Assembly (NCBI GenBank): GCA_903850745.1 | Contig: CAINMH010000125.1 | Span: 1 to 36,978, forward strand | DNA length: 36,978 bases | Direction of reading: 5' to 3' | Source of the DNA: an uncultured bacterium | Lineage (GTDB): Bacteria; Actinomycetota; Actinomycetes; S36-B12 | Part shown: piece after piece, positions 23,757 through 33,201 of the stretch | Layout: the number at the start of each line of letters is the position of its first letter | Position numbering within the stretch: the stretch's first letter is position 1 | The notes under the pieces: generated by a model | Told to the model about the DNA's origin: nothing | The model's database searches: none | What the model saw: only the letters and a program-made list of their open reading frames with translations | Made by a program: the position numbers and the translations under genes

Positions 23757-23765
23757 TCTCACTAC

Positions 23766-25310
23766 ATGGAGCACGTCTCTAGTTCGGCATCGTCGACCCC
23801 GGGGCAACCTGGGGTCGACGATGCGCTTCTTGTGGCAACTGGGATGACCAAGCACTACGGCGGCATTCGCGCTCTTCAGGGTGCAGATTTCACGGTGTAT
23901 CCCGGAGAGATTCATGGTCTCATTGGCGAGAATGGCTCCGGCAAGTCGACCCTGTTGGGGATCCTGTCCGGTCAGACGATCGCCGACGCAGGCACTGTGA
24001 GTATCTCTGGAACCCCAATCCACTTCAGCGATACGCGCTTACTCCGCAAAAACGTCGCCATCGTCACGCAAGAACTCAGCCTCGCACTAGATCTCTCCGT
24101 GGCCGAGAACATTCTGATGTCCCACGACAAGCCCCGAAAGTTCGGCCGAATCGATTGGGCCGAGCTTTACCGGCGCGGCGCGGTTGCCCTCAAACGTCTC
24201 GGTCTAGACATTGATCCTCGTACCCAAGTTGGCACACTCCGTATCGACCAGCAGCAACTGGTCGAAATCGCGAAGGCCGTCAATCTTGAGCACCAGATTC
24301 TGATTCTGGACGAGCCCACGAGTTCTCTTACAGAGGACGCCGTATTGATGCTCGCTCGCACAATGCGCACACTTCGCGATGCGGGCACAGCAATCATCTT
24401 CGTGTCGCACCGACTCGACGAGTTCTTCGACTTCACTGATCGCATCACTGTCCTTCGCGACGGTCGCACCATCTCTACTCGAAAGACAGTCAGTTACACC
24501 AAATCAACACTCGTCGAGGACATGCTTGGCTATTCCGTGGAGCATTACGAGCGCGAAGGTGTCAAATCTGAGCGTAATGCGGACCCGCTGCTACGAGTGC
24601 TCAACGTGAACGTGGGGCACAAAGTTCACGACGCTGGATTCGAGGTTTTCCCCGGTGAGGTTGTCGGCTTGGTGGGCCTCGAAGGGGCCGGCCGCAGCGA
24701 ACTGCTCATGGCTATCTTCGGCGCCCTTCCCGAGGCCACCGGCACACTCGACATGGATGGCGCAAAGCCCCTACCCACAAGTCCTCTTCACGCGATGCGT
24801 CGGGGAATCGGCCTGGTGCCAGGTGATCGTAAAAGTGATGGCCTAATGCTTGAGATGTCTATCCAGTCCAACATCAATATCCCAAGGACAGCCGGCGGCC
24901 TTCGGTTGCGCTGGCTCAAGACGCGGAATGAATTGACTGTCGCCTCACGCACGTCTACGGCGCTGTTAATCCAGAAAGGTTCACTCGCTCGCGAGGTGGG
25001 CTCGCTATCAGGTGGAAACCAGCAGAAAGTCCTACTTGGCAAGTGGTTGGAAACAAATCCCAAGGTCCTACTCATGGACGAACCAACCCGCGGTGTCGAT
25101 GTCGGTGCAAAGCGAGAAATTCATAACATTATTTTCGATGTGCGAAATCGTGGGCTAGGAGTCGTCGTCGCCTCGTCAGATCTTGAGGAACTGATGGTCC
25201 TCAGCGACCGATTTGTCGTCATGTTCCGGGGGCAGATAGTGGGCGAAATGTCCCACAGCGAAGCAACCACCGCACGACTGTCACATATGGCCACTGGAGG
25301 TGGGACGTGA
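23766..25310 (+). CDS. ABC importer ATP-binding protein with two ATPase domains (RbsA/MglA-like)
   Basis: This 514-residue protein is a fusion of two ABC domains, as in CUT2 importers. Domain 1 has Walker A GENGSGKST (near 54-62), Walker B LILDEPTSS and a divergent signature LRIDQQQLVEIAKAV, with Asp where Gly is usual. Domain 2 has the family-typical weak Walker A GLEGAGRSE, a canonical LSGGNQQKVLLGKWL and VLLMDEPTRGVDVGAK. It starts 9 bp after the lipoprotein gene and overlaps the permease start by four bases (GTGA). It powers uptake of the ligand bound by the lipoprotein. Confidence 0.95.
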   Translation: MEHVSSSASSTPGQPGVDDALLVATGMTKHYGGIRALQGADFTVYPGEIHGLIGENGSGKSTLLGILSGQTIADAGTVSISGTPIHFSDTRLLRKNVAIVTQELSLALDLSVAENILMSHDKPRKFGRIDWAELYRRGAVALKRLGLDIDPRTQVGTLRIDQQQLVEIAKAVNLEHQILILDEPTSSLTEDAVLMLARTMRTLRDAGTAIIFVSHRLDEFFDFTDRITVLRDGRTISTRKTVSYTKSTLVEDMLGYSVEHYEREGVKSERNADPLLRVLNVNVGHKVHDAGFEVFPGEVVGLVGLEGAGRSELLMAIFGALPEATGTLDMDGAKPLPTSPLHAMRRGIGLVPGDRKSDGLMLEMSIQSNINIPRTAGGLRLRWLKTRNELTVASRTSTALLIQKGSLAREVGSLSGGNQQKVLLGKWLETNPKVLLMDEPTRGVDVGAKREIHNIIFDVRNRGLGVVVASSDLEELMVLSDRFVVMFRGQIVGEMSHSEATTARLSHMATGGGT

Positions 25311-26386
25311 GCAACGACCTAGAGAACGCATTGGCGACAGAAGCAGCCGGGGCCGGGGACAGTCCTGACGTAGCGCTGTCAACTCGCCCCCCGATATGGA
25401 ATCGAGTGCTCCACAGTCGTGTCACATCGATCTCGGTCCTACTCATTCTCCTGCTGGTCTTCTTCGCGATCACCCAACGCGAAACCTTCCTCACCTTCGA
25501 CAACATGGTCCTCCTGCTAATCAGTAGTTCGGTTCTGTTTTTGGTCTCTATCGGCTTGACATTCGTCCTACTCGTGGGAGGCTTCGATCTTTCGATCGGG
25601 GCCTTGATGGCTCTTACCACCTTCATTCTCGCGTGGCTCGTCAACCAGCTTTCCGTCCCGATCGTGGTTGCGATGGCCCTCACGATCATCTTCGGAGGTT
25701 TGCTCGGCTTCTTAACGAATGGTTTCCTCATCGGCCGGCTCAAACTCTCTTTCATGGTGGTAACTCTGGGCACGATGACTCTCTTCATGGGTCTGGTAAA
25801 GCTCATCTCCGGTGGTCAGACCATCGTGATCAAGTCAACGTGGCTCGTAGACACTTTCTCATTCGGCAAAGTGGTCGGAATTCCGATCCCGGTTCTATGC
25901 TCAATCGCCGTCTTTGCAATCGCAGCATTCACACTTCGGTATACCCTCTTTGGGCGCGACATCTATGCGGTCGGCGGGAATCAAAAGGCAGCACGCCTAT
26001 CTGGGATTAATGTCTCGCGAACTGTCATGCTCGCCTACGGCCTCGCAGGAGCGTGCGCAGCCTTCGGTGGATTGGTGGCGGCATCCCGGACTGGTTCTGC
26101 TGGGCCCACCATCGGCGACACCATCATGTTGCAGGCGGCCGCGGCCGTACTTATCGGTGGCACTAGCCTGCGCGGCGGTAGCGGCTCGATTCTTGGCACG
26201 GCAATCGGCGTTCTCTTCTTTGGTGTGCTGTCCAATGGACTGACTGCCGCTGGTTTCGGCACCCAATGGCAGCAGACGATTGGCGGTATCATTATTGTCG
26301 GAGCCGCTCTAGCAGATAAGGTACAGCGTGATGGCTGGGCGTCACTCGATCTTCGTATCTTCACCGCGCGCAGTCGCCGCACATGA
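25307..26386 (+). CDS. ABC importer permease (RbsC-like)
   Basis: This 359-residue inner-membrane protein begins with a roughly 45-residue cytoplasmic tail, followed by eight to ten hydrophobic helices, for example ISVLLILLLVFFAIT and LTFVLLVGGFDLSIGALMALTTF. The motif GGFDLSIGA and the cytoplasmic loop LRYTLFGRDIYAVGGNQKAARLSGI are diagnostic of the CUT2 permease family. It starts with GTG in a GTGA overlap with the ATPase gene. One permease gene suggests a homodimer. Confidence 0.95.
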   Translation: MSNDLENALATEAAGAGDSPDVALSTRPPIWNRVLHSRVTSISVLLILLLVFFAITQRETFLTFDNMVLLLISSSVLFLVSIGLTFVLLVGGFDLSIGALMALTTFILAWLVNQLSVPIVVAMALTIIFGGLLGFLTNGFLIGRLKLSFMVVTLGTMTLFMGLVKLISGGQTIVIKSTWLVDTFSFGKVVGIPIPVLCSIAVFAIAAFTLRYTLFGRDIYAVGGNQKAARLSGINVSRTVMLAYGLAGACAAFGGLVAASRTGSAGPTIGDTIMLQAAAAVLIGGTSLRGGSGSILGTAIGVLFFGVLSNGLTAAGFGTQWQQTIGGIIIVGAALADKVQRDGWASLDLRIFTARSRRT

Positions 26387-26405
26387 CCTTTGAAAGATTC
26401 GTCCC

Positions 26406-27845
26406 ATGAGTAACCCGCTTGCCGACCTCTTGCTGTCTTGGAGTCGGAGAGATGGCTCGCGACCCTGTATTCGTAACGCGAACGGCGAGGTGTGGACCTA
26501 CGGCGATCTAGCCGACCGATCAGCCCAGATTGCGAACACGCTCATCGCTCACAACGTGCAGGCCGGGGATCGTGTGGCCGTCCAGGTTGAGAAGTGTCCT
26601 GATGTGTTCACTCTCAACATCGCCTGCGCTCGCGTGGGTGCGGTGTACGTGCCTCTCAACAGCACCTACACGCACCATGAACTCCTCGGACTACTCGAGG
26701 ACGCGTGTCCGGCGCTGCTCGTCGTGGATGCCCTGCTCGACGTTCCCTTCCAGCAAGTGACTCTTGCCGCACTTCTAGAGCAGTCAGCCACGGCACCAAC
26801 CACCTACATCGACGTCGAGCGCAGCGACGACGATCCGGCCGCGATGCTCTTCACTAGCGGCACAACGGGTAAGCCCAAAGGCGCGGTTCTCAGCCAGAGC
26901 AATCTTGTCTACGGCACTTCCACGCTCAGCGCCTTCTGGGGCATGACCGAGAATGACGTATTGCTGCACACGCTCCCGGTTTACCACGTCCATGGCCTTT
27001 TCGTTGCGGGCTACAACACGCTCGTGACGGGCGGCTGCATGGTTCTCCTGTCAGCGTTCGACATCGATCGGATAGTCGCGGAGCTGCCGAACTGCACAGT
27101 GCTGATGGGCGTACCCACTCACTACACGCGGCTTCTCGCGGATGCTCGCTTCACCCGCGAACTCGTGAGCCATACGCGCCTGTTCACCTCGGGATCTGCG
27201 CCCATGCTGGCGACTACGCACGCGGAGTTCACCCAGCGCACTGGTGCACAGATCGTGGAGCGTTACGGACTCACTGAGACCTATATCCTCACCTCCAATC
27301 CCGTTGACGGTGCTCGCAAGCCCGGCACGGTCGGACTCCCGCTGCCTGGAGTTGAGCTGCGGCTCGACGGTTTGGAGACCGGGGAGATCCAGGTCAAGTC
27401 TCCGACCGTCTTCGCTGGGTATTGGAATCGACCAGAATTACGTGGCACCGAATTCAGTGCTGACGGATGGTTCAAGACTGGTGACATCGGGCGCATCGAC
27501 GCCGATGGTTACGTCGAGATTGTCGGACGCTCAAAGGACCTGATCATTACTGGTGGGCTTAATGTCTATCCGAAGGAGATCGAGCAGGCACTCGATGCCC
27601 TGCCCGGCATTCTCGAATCAGCCGTCGTCGGCCTACCGGACCCAGACTTCGGAGAGGCAGTCACTGCCGTCGTAGTGGCCGAACCCGGAAGCACCCTGGA
27701 CCCAGCAGAGATTCGCTATCAGGCCCGAGAGGTTCTCGCACCATTCAAGGTGCCGAAGTCTGTGCACGTCGTCGAGAGCCTCCCCCGTAACGCTCTCGGC
27801 AAGGTCGAAAAGGCCCGACTCCGAGAGATGCTCTCGGGTCGATAG
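26406..27845 (+). CDS. Acyl-CoA synthetase, MatB (malonyl-CoA synthetase)-like
   Basis: This 479-residue member of the adenylate-forming family activates a carboxylic acid with ATP and CoA. Motifs: LFTSGTTGKPKG (residues 149-159), YGLTET, KTGDIGRIDADGY, the hinge GRSKDLIITGGLNVYPKEIE and the catalytic Lys in LPRNALGKVEKARL. The segment after YGLTET (ILTSNPVDGARKPGTVG) and the short length resemble malonyl/methylmalonyl-CoA synthetase MatB more than long-chain FadD. It follows the permease by 19 bp, so it may activate the imported acid on entry or an acid released by the pathway. The substrate is not proven. Confidence 0.9.
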   Translation: MSNPLADLLLSWSRRDGSRPCIRNANGEVWTYGDLADRSAQIANTLIAHNVQAGDRVAVQVEKCPDVFTLNIACARVGAVYVPLNSTYTHHELLGLLEDACPALLVVDALLDVPFQQVTLAALLEQSATAPTTYIDVERSDDDPAAMLFTSGTTGKPKGAVLSQSNLVYGTSTLSAFWGMTENDVLLHTLPVYHVHGLFVAGYNTLVTGGCMVLLSAFDIDRIVAELPNCTVLMGVPTHYTRLLADARFTRELVSHTRLFTSGSAPMLATTHAEFTQRTGAQIVERYGLTETYILTSNPVDGARKPGTVGLPLPGVELRLDGLETGEIQVKSPTVFAGYWNRPELRGTEFSADGWFKTGDIGRIDADGYVEIVGRSKDLIITGGLNVYPKEIEQALDALPGILESAVVGLPDPDFGEAVTAVVVAEPGSTLDPAEIRYQAREVLAPFKVPKSVHVVESLPRNALGKVEKARLREMLSGR

Positions 27846-27862
27846 GCGCCTGAACCCGCCTA
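27843..27862 (+). terminator. Terminator-like hairpin at the end of the importer operon
   Basis: TAGGCG and CGCCTA form a 6-bp stem with an 8-base loop, starting at the synthetase stop codon. No T-run follows, so the call is tentative, although U-less terminators are common in actinobacteria. Confidence 0.35.
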
Positions 27863-27917
27863 GGCCCTGTGTCGTGTCGAGCATCACCCACGGTCGCCGG
27901 GTTACCCTGACTGTCGT

Positions 27918-29126
27918 ATGACTTTCACATCGCGCTCCCATAGCCTGCGTCACGGACGTGGGCTGACCGCACTCACCCTCGCATCTGCAACAGCAGTGGT
28001 AGCCCTCCTTCTCGCTGCCGGGCCGGCCGCTGCTGAGCCCATCGGTGGGCCCAATCTGTCTGGCTATGACGTGATCGTCGATCCGGGCAAACAAGCCAGC
28101 AACTTGCCGAATGTCGCCGCATCGACCTGGGTGCTGGCCGACCTTGACACCGGCGCGATCTTGGCGGCCCAAGGACCCCATATACAGCGCTCCCCCGCGA
28201 GTGTTCTAAAAACGTTGACTCTGCTTACCCTCGTGCAGCGTCTCGACCCAGCAACCGTCTACACGACAACTTTTGACGACGTGACGGTCGATGGCAGCAG
28301 GGTGGGGATCGTCGAGAATGCGCCGTATAGCGTCAGTGATCTGTTTTACGGGCTCATGATGCAAAGTGGAAACGACTGCGCACGCTCCCTCGCCATGGTC
28401 AACGGCGGTCTAGAAAAGACCATCTCGCAAATGAACGACGAAGCACAACGTCTACAGGCATACGACACGGTGGCCAAAACTCCCCATGGCCTCGAGGCTC
28501 CTGGCCAAGTGACATCCGCCTACGATCTCGCGCTCATCTCACGAGCAGGCTTGAATCGTCCTGATTTCTTCGACTACGTCAACAAGATTAACTACGAAAT
28601 GCCCGGCTTCCTGGCCGAGAAGGAGGGCGATCCGCGTTCGACGTTTACGATCGCGACGCAGAATCCGCTCTTCATCAACGACTACCCTGGCGCGATTGGC
28701 GTGAAGACCGGCTGGACTGACGAGGCAGGGCGCACGTTCGTAGGCGCGGCCGAGCGGGACGGGCGCCGGTTGATCGTGACCTTAATGAACGTCCAAGACG
28801 ACATCATCAACGTCGCGGCGCCACTGCTGGACTGGGGCTTTGCCAATGCAGACGAACTCACCCCCGTGGGCTACCTCGTTGAGCCAGTTAGCGCAGATGC
28901 AACAGCCAGTGCAACCGCAAAGCCTGCCGGCGGCGACTCAGCCGCGCCCTCGTCGGACAAGCCCACGCCAACTGGGGAGATCACTGCAGCCACTCAGACT
29001 TCAACATCCGTAAACACAGGTTGGTTGTGGGGCTTCGGCGCAGTTGTTGTTCTCGCGCTATTCCTGCTCGGTGCCGGCATCCGGGTCTGGCGCAAGCCTG
29101 TCCCAGCTGCTCGTCATCGACGCTGA
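27918..29126 (+). CDS. D-alanyl-D-alanine carboxypeptidase (S11 penicillin-binding protein)
   Basis: This 402-residue exported enzyme trims the terminal D-Ala of peptidoglycan pentapeptides. A signal peptide ends near AAGPAAAEP (about residue 40). The active-site motifs are SVLK (Ser95-Lys98), SGN (150-152) and KTG (263-265). A Ser/Thr/Pro-rich linker (about 330-370) precedes a C-terminal membrane helix, LWGFGAVVVLALFLLGAGIRVW, ending in basic residues, so it is membrane-anchored. No SD is visible; TACCCT nine bases upstream of ATG may be a -10 box of a near-leaderless transcript. It converges on the next gene with a 13-bp tail overlap. Confidence 0.94.
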   Translation: MTFTSRSHSLRHGRGLTALTLASATAVVALLLAAGPAAAEPIGGPNLSGYDVIVDPGKQASNLPNVAASTWVLADLDTGAILAAQGPHIQRSPASVLKTLTLLTLVQRLDPATVYTTTFDDVTVDGSRVGIVENAPYSVSDLFYGLMMQSGNDCARSLAMVNGGLEKTISQMNDEAQRLQAYDTVAKTPHGLEAPGQVTSAYDLALISRAGLNRPDFFDYVNKINYEMPGFLAEKEGDPRSTFTIATQNPLFINDYPGAIGVKTGWTDEAGRTFVGAAERDGRRLIVTLMNVQDDIINVAAPLLDWGFANADELTPVGYLVEPVSADATASATAKPAGGDSAAPSSDKPTPTGEITAATQTSTSVNTGWLWGFGAVVVLALFLLGAGIRVWRKPVPAARHRR

Positions 29127-29647
29127 TCGGCCAAAAGAAAGCTTCTACGAGTCAACCAAGCGCCGTCCGCGTCCTGCTCGTAAAAATCAAAACGATCAGC
29201 CAAGAAGGTCGCCTCAAAATCGGCTAGCGAATCAAATGCTTCATCGAGCACCTCATCGCTGAGATGGTGCGCGACCGTCACGTGCGGGTGATACGGATAC
29301 GTCAGATCCAGATCGAGCGGACCAGAGCGAAGCCGCCGCTGCAAAGCGTCGCAGCCGGAGATGCCCTCCGTAAGAGCAAGAAAGACCACCGGAGCTAGCG
29401 GGCGAAAGGTTCCCGTGCCACGCAGGTGGATCGTGAACGCCGGCGATCGTGACGCTACTTCTTCGAGGTGTTGTTCGACTACGAGTAGATCCGTCACGAG
29501 CATTGGCGGCACCAAGGTGATGTGTGCTGCGATCTGCGTGGACTGCGGATCGCCAAACCGAGTTCGCCAGCCCGTCACTTGACTGGCCAACGGCTCAGGG
29601 ATGGCTACAGCCACCCCAATTAGGGTGCCTGGCCCACTAGTGGCCAT
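29114..29647 (-). CDS. 2H phosphoesterase (2'-5' RNA ligase/ThpR-like)
   Basis: This 177-residue protein of the 2H superfamily has two HxTx motifs, HITL (His42-Thr44) and HVTV (His122-Thr124), the two catalytic centres of 2',3'-cyclic phosphodiesterases/2'-5' RNA ligases. The length is normal. Its physiological substrate in actinobacteria is unclear; RNA-end or cyclic-nucleotide processing is likely from the family. Its 3' end overlaps the convergent carboxypeptidase gene by 13 bp. It lies 18 bp downstream of... no sdh gene; it reads towards the carboxypeptidase, and sdhB ends 18 bp before its start. Confidence 0.87.
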   Translation of the reverse strand: MATSGPGTLIGVAVAIPEPLASQVTGWRTRFGDPQSTQIAAHITLVPPMLVTDLLVVEQHLEEVASRSPAFTIHLRGTGTFRPLAPVVFLALTEGISGCDALQRRLRSGPLDLDLTYPYHPHVTVAHHLSDEVLDEAFDSLADFEATFLADRFDFYEQDADGAWLTRRSFLLADQRR

Positions 29648-29665
29648 GGTGTTCGCCGGTTCGGC

Positions 29666-30424
29666 TCAGTCGTCCTTGCCGCGCACGCGGATCTTGTTGC
29701 CGAGCCAGCGCAGCGGGTCGTACTTGAGGTCAGCCACGCGCTCCTTCAACGGAATCAGCGCGTTATCAGTGATGTGAATGTGCTCAGGGCACACCTCGGT
29801 GCAGCACTTGGTGATGTTGCAGTAACCCAAGCCCAACTCGTCTTGCGCCATACGCCGGCGGTCGAGGGTGTCAAGCGGATGCATGTCGAGCTCAGCGGTG
29901 CGCATGAGCACGCGCGGGCCAGCGAAGAACTTCACGTTCTCCTCATGGTCACGCACGGCATGACAGGTGTTGGTGCAAAGGAAGCACTCGATGCACTTGC
30001 GGAACTCCTGCGAGCGCTCGACGTCTTTCTGTTGCATACGGAAGTCACCGGGCTTGAGGTCCTTCGGTGGGGAGAAGGCCGGAACCTGACGGCCCTTCTC
30101 GTAGTTGAAGGAAACATCGGTCACGAGATCGCGGATCACGGGGAACGTACGCATTGGTGTGACCGTGACGGGAGCACCCTCTTCGAAGGTGTTCATGCGA
30201 GTCATGCACATGAGGCGCGGCTTGCCGTTGATCTCGGCGCTGCAGGAGCCGCACTTGCCGGCCTTGCAGTTCCAGCGAACACCCAGATCTGGCTCCTGTG
30301 TCGCCTGAATGCGATGGATGACGTCGAGTACGACCTCGCCCTCGTTGACTTCAACGGTGTAATCCTGCAGCTCACCCTCGCCGCCGATTCCACGCCAGAC
30401 TCTAAAGTTCGCGGTGTAAGTCAT
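29666..30424 (-). CDS. sdhB: Succinate dehydrogenase iron-sulfur subunit
   Basis: This 252-residue subunit carries electrons from SdhA to quinone. The [2Fe-2S] site is CKAGKCGSC plus the Cys of RLMCMTRM; the C-terminal ferredoxin domain has CIECFLCTNTC and ITKCCTEVCPEHI for the 4Fe-4S and 3Fe-4S clusters. It is the last gene of an sdhC-sdhA-sdhB unit, 2 bp after sdhA. The order and subunit types match Sdh1 of mycobacteria. Confidence 0.96.
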   Translation of the reverse strand: MTYTANFRVWRGIGGEGELQDYTVEVNEGEVVLDVIHRIQATQEPDLGVRWNCKAGKCGSCSAEINGKPRLMCMTRMNTFEEGAPVTVTPMRTFPVIRDLVTDVSFNYEKGRQVPAFSPPKDLKPGDFRMQQKDVERSQEFRKCIECFLCTNTCHAVRDHEENVKFFAGPRVLMRTAELDMHPLDTLDRRRMAQDELGLGYCNITKCCTEVCPEHIHITDNALIPLKERVADLKYDPLRWLGNKIRVRGKDD

Positions 30425-30426
30425 AA

Positions 30427-32328
30427 TTATGCCGTCCCTTGCGCGATGGAATCGAGCTCCGCCTGGGTCATGTACTTGCTGAGTTCACTGCTGTCGAACA
30501 ACGAGACTAACTCTTGCGGAATGGTCGGCAATGCCTGTTTCTCCACCCGCACGCCGGTGCCCTCGGCATAACAGATCAGATTGACCTGACGCCACTCTGG
30601 GCTCATCTTCGCGAAGTCGTCACGGGTGTGTCCACCACGCGACTCTTCACGTCCGAGCGCTGCCCGAGCGATGCATTCGGACACGACCAACTGATGCGGC
30701 AGATCAAGTGCGATGTGCCACGCCGGGTTGTACTGACGCGTGCCCTTGACGCCCACACGTGCCGCGCGCTCCTTGAACTTCTCAATTTCGACGAGCGCCT
30801 GCTTCAGTTCATCCTCGGTGCGGATGATGCCGACATAGTCGTTCATCATCTGCTGCAACTCCTGCTGAATGGCGTAGGGGTTCTCTCCACCGGCATTGCT
30901 GAACGGGGCCATTGCCGCGGTCTCGGCCGCTGCGATCTCAGCGTCACTCAGCGTCACTGGGCCAGCAGCACTCGCGTATTCGGCCGCTGCATCACCGGCA
31001 CGCTTACCGAATACAAGGAGATCAGAGAGCGAGTTGCCACCGAGACGGTTGGAACCGTGCATGCCGCCAGAGGATTCGCCAGCCGCATAGAGGCCCTTGA
31101 CGCCCACTGCCTGCTGCGTATCAGGATCAACCTCAATGCCACCCATCACGTAATGGCAGGTAGGTCCAACCTCCATGGGCTCGAGAGTGATGTCGACGTC
31201 AGCAAGCTCCTTGAACTGATGCCACATCGAAGGGAGCTTGGCCCTGATGACGTCAGCGGGAAGCCGCTTGGACACATCAAGGAAAACGCCGCCATGGGGT
31301 GATCCGCGACCGGCCTTCACCTCGGTGTTGATCGCGCGCGCAACCTCATCGCGAGGAAGCAACTCCGGCGGACGCTTGTTGTTGTCCGGATCGGTGTACC
31401 AACGGTCTGCTTCTTCTTCGGTCTTGGCGTATTGCGCCTTGAAAACGTCGGGGATGTAGTCGAACATGAAGCGACGGCCTTCAGAATTGGTCAGTACGCC
31501 ACCATCACCACGCACCGACTCAGTGACGAGGATGCCCTTGACGCTGAGCGGCCACACCATGCCCGTGGGGTGGAACTGTACGAATTCCATGTTGACCAGT
31601 GAGCCACCGCTGATGAGTGCCATGGAGTGGCCATCGCCGGTGTATTCCCAGGAGTTGGACGTGACCTTGAACGATTTGCCAATGCCGCCGGTCGCGAGGA
31701 TGACCGAGGGCGCCTCAAAGACGATGAAGTCACCGGTGCCACGTGCGTAGGCGAATGCGCCGGAAACCTTGCGGTCGGCGCCTTCACCTGAGACGAACAC
31801 GTGCGAAACAGAAGTCTCAGCGAAGACCTGGATCATCGCGTCGTAGTCGCCGAACTCCGCCTTGTCCTGCTGCTGGAGAGCGACCACACGCTGCTGCAGG
31901 GTGCGGATCATCTCTAGGCCGGTGCGGTCGCCTACGTGGGCGAGACGGGGGTATTCGTGACCGCCGAAGTTACGCTGGCTGATCTTGCCGTCAGGAGTGC
32001 GGTCAAAGAGTGCGCCCCACGCCTCAAGCTCCCATACGCGATCTGGCGCTTCCTTGGCGTGCAACTCAGCCATGCGGTAGTGGTTGAGGAACTTGCCGCC
32101 ACGCATCGTGTCGCAGAAGTGAACCTTCCAGTTGTCGTTGGAGTTCACGTTGCCCATGGATGCAGCAATGCCACCCTCGGCCATCACCGTGTGGGCCTTG
32201 CCAAAGAGCGACTTGCTCAGGATGGCCGTCTTCTTGCCGGCCTCGCGAGCGGCGATGGCTGCGCGAAGACCCGCGCCGCCGGCACCGACGACGATCACGT
32301 CGAACTGCAACTTCGTAATCTGGGACAT
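30427..32328 (-). CDS. sdhA: Succinate dehydrogenase flavoprotein subunit
   Basis: This 633-residue catalytic subunit has the FAD-binding VIVVGAGGAGLRAAIAA (GxGxxG at 15-20) and the covalent-flavin histidine in KAHTVMAEGGIAA (His46). Further family blocks are QFHPTGM, ESVRGDGG, CHYVMGGIEVD and GGNSLSDLLVFG. It oxidises succinate to fumarate in the TCA cycle at the membrane, with SdhB and SdhC. It starts 18 bp after sdhC and the frame is intact. Confidence 0.97.
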   Translation of the reverse strand: MSQITKLQFDVIVVGAGGAGLRAAIAAREAGKKTAILSKSLFGKAHTVMAEGGIAASMGNVNSNDNWKVHFCDTMRGGKFLNHYRMAELHAKEAPDRVWELEAWGALFDRTPDGKISQRNFGGHEYPRLAHVGDRTGLEMIRTLQQRVVALQQQDKAEFGDYDAMIQVFAETSVSHVFVSGEGADRKVSGAFAYARGTGDFIVFEAPSVILATGGIGKSFKVTSNSWEYTGDGHSMALISGGSLVNMEFVQFHPTGMVWPLSVKGILVTESVRGDGGVLTNSEGRRFMFDYIPDVFKAQYAKTEEEADRWYTDPDNNKRPPELLPRDEVARAINTEVKAGRGSPHGGVFLDVSKRLPADVIRAKLPSMWHQFKELADVDITLEPMEVGPTCHYVMGGIEVDPDTQQAVGVKGLYAAGESSGGMHGSNRLGGNSLSDLLVFGKRAGDAAAEYASAAGPVTLSDAEIAAAETAAMAPFSNAGGENPYAIQQELQQMMNDYVGIIRTEDELKQALVEIEKFKERAARVGVKGTRQYNPAWHIALDLPHQLVVSECIARAALGREESRGGHTRDDFAKMSPEWRQVNLICYAEGTGVRVEKQALPTIPQELVSLFDSSELSKYMTQAELDSIAQGTA

Positions 32329-32346
32329 ACAAATGGGCCTTTCGAT

Positions 32347-33174
32347 TTAGAAGAAGTAGAAGTTCGTGATCTTTCCGGAGGCTACGAGGTAGACGTAGAA
32401 GTCAGTGAAAGCAACGAAGACCATGGAGATCCATGCGTAGCGCATGTGATTGCCATTGAGCTTGCTGACCCACGTCCACATCTTGTAACGAGCCGGGTGC
32501 TTCGAGAAGTTCTTCAGACGCCCACCGATCGCGTGACGGCAGGAGTGGCACGACAGCGAATAGAACCAAAGGAAGGCAGCATTGAGAATCAGAACAAGCG
32601 TGCCAACACTTGCATGTCCCCACTGGCCCTCATGGTTGCGGAAGGCGATGATCGCGTCGTAGGTAAGAAGCGCGTTGAACGCGAGACCGGCATAGAAGAA
32701 GTAGCGGTGCGCGTTCTGGAAGATCAGCGGGAAGCGCGTCTCGCCGGTGTACTTGCCGTGCGGCTCGGCCACTGCACACGCGGGCGGAGACTGCCAAAAG
32801 GCCCGGTAGTAGGACTTGCGGTAGTAGTAGCAGGTGAGGCGGAAGCCGAGCGGAAAGATCAGAATGAGCAGGGCCGGCGAAAACGCCACTGGCAGATCAA
32901 GTGGGGTCCAGAAGCTCGAACCGGGCGGACACGCGGTTGACAGACATGGTGAGTAGAACGGTGAGATCAGCGGCTCGTAGAAGTAGTCAGCGTTCATGAA
33001 CGCACGCCACGTCGAGTAGATGACGAAAAGCATGAGGGCGATGAAGGTCACCAGCGGCTGGACCCAGTACCGGTCCGTCCGGAGTGTCTTAACGCCAATT
33101 TCGGCGCGCTTGCGCTTTGGGGGTTGCCCGTCTGTAGAGACCGGGGTGGTCACACTGCTCACAAAACCCTCCAT
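32347..33174 (-). CDS. sdhC: Succinate dehydrogenase membrane anchor (Sdh1-type, five helices)
   Basis: This 275-residue anchor has five predicted membrane helices (about residues 37-57, 92-112, 150-172, 186-207 and 246-268) and several conserved histidines (NAHRYFF, CHSCRHAIGG, NHMRY). The single large anchor and gene order resemble mycobacterial Sdh1. The start is uncertain: ATG 33174 has no SD, whereas GTG 33162, four codons later, follows GGAGGG after four bases and may be the real start, making the protein 271 residues. First gene of the sdh unit. Confidence 0.9.
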   Translation of the reverse strand: MEGFVSSVTTPVSTDGQPPKRKRAEIGVKTLRTDRYWVQPLVTFIALMLFVIYSTWRAFMNADYFYEPLISPFYSPCLSTACPPGSSFWTPLDLPVAFSPALLILIFPLGFRLTCYYYRKSYYRAFWQSPPACAVAEPHGKYTGETRFPLIFQNAHRYFFYAGLAFNALLTYDAIIAFRNHEGQWGHASVGTLVLILNAAFLWFYSLSCHSCRHAIGGRLKNFSKHPARYKMWTWVSKLNGNHMRYAWISMVFVAFTDFYVYLVASGKITNFYFF

Positions 33175-33201
33175 ATCGCCGCGCTAGCCGAACGTCTGAA
33201 T

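Noticed and set aside
22611-26386. Interpretation of the importer as a ribose or other sugar transporter
   Set aside because: The family resemblance is real, but no sugar-metabolism gene is present and the promoter is shared with the aromatic operon, so the ligand was left open.
31936-32940. 334-aa plus-strand ORF across the sdhA/sdhC junction
   Set aside because: Antisense shadow of two secure sdh genes, with low-complexity charged sequence and no recognisable motif.
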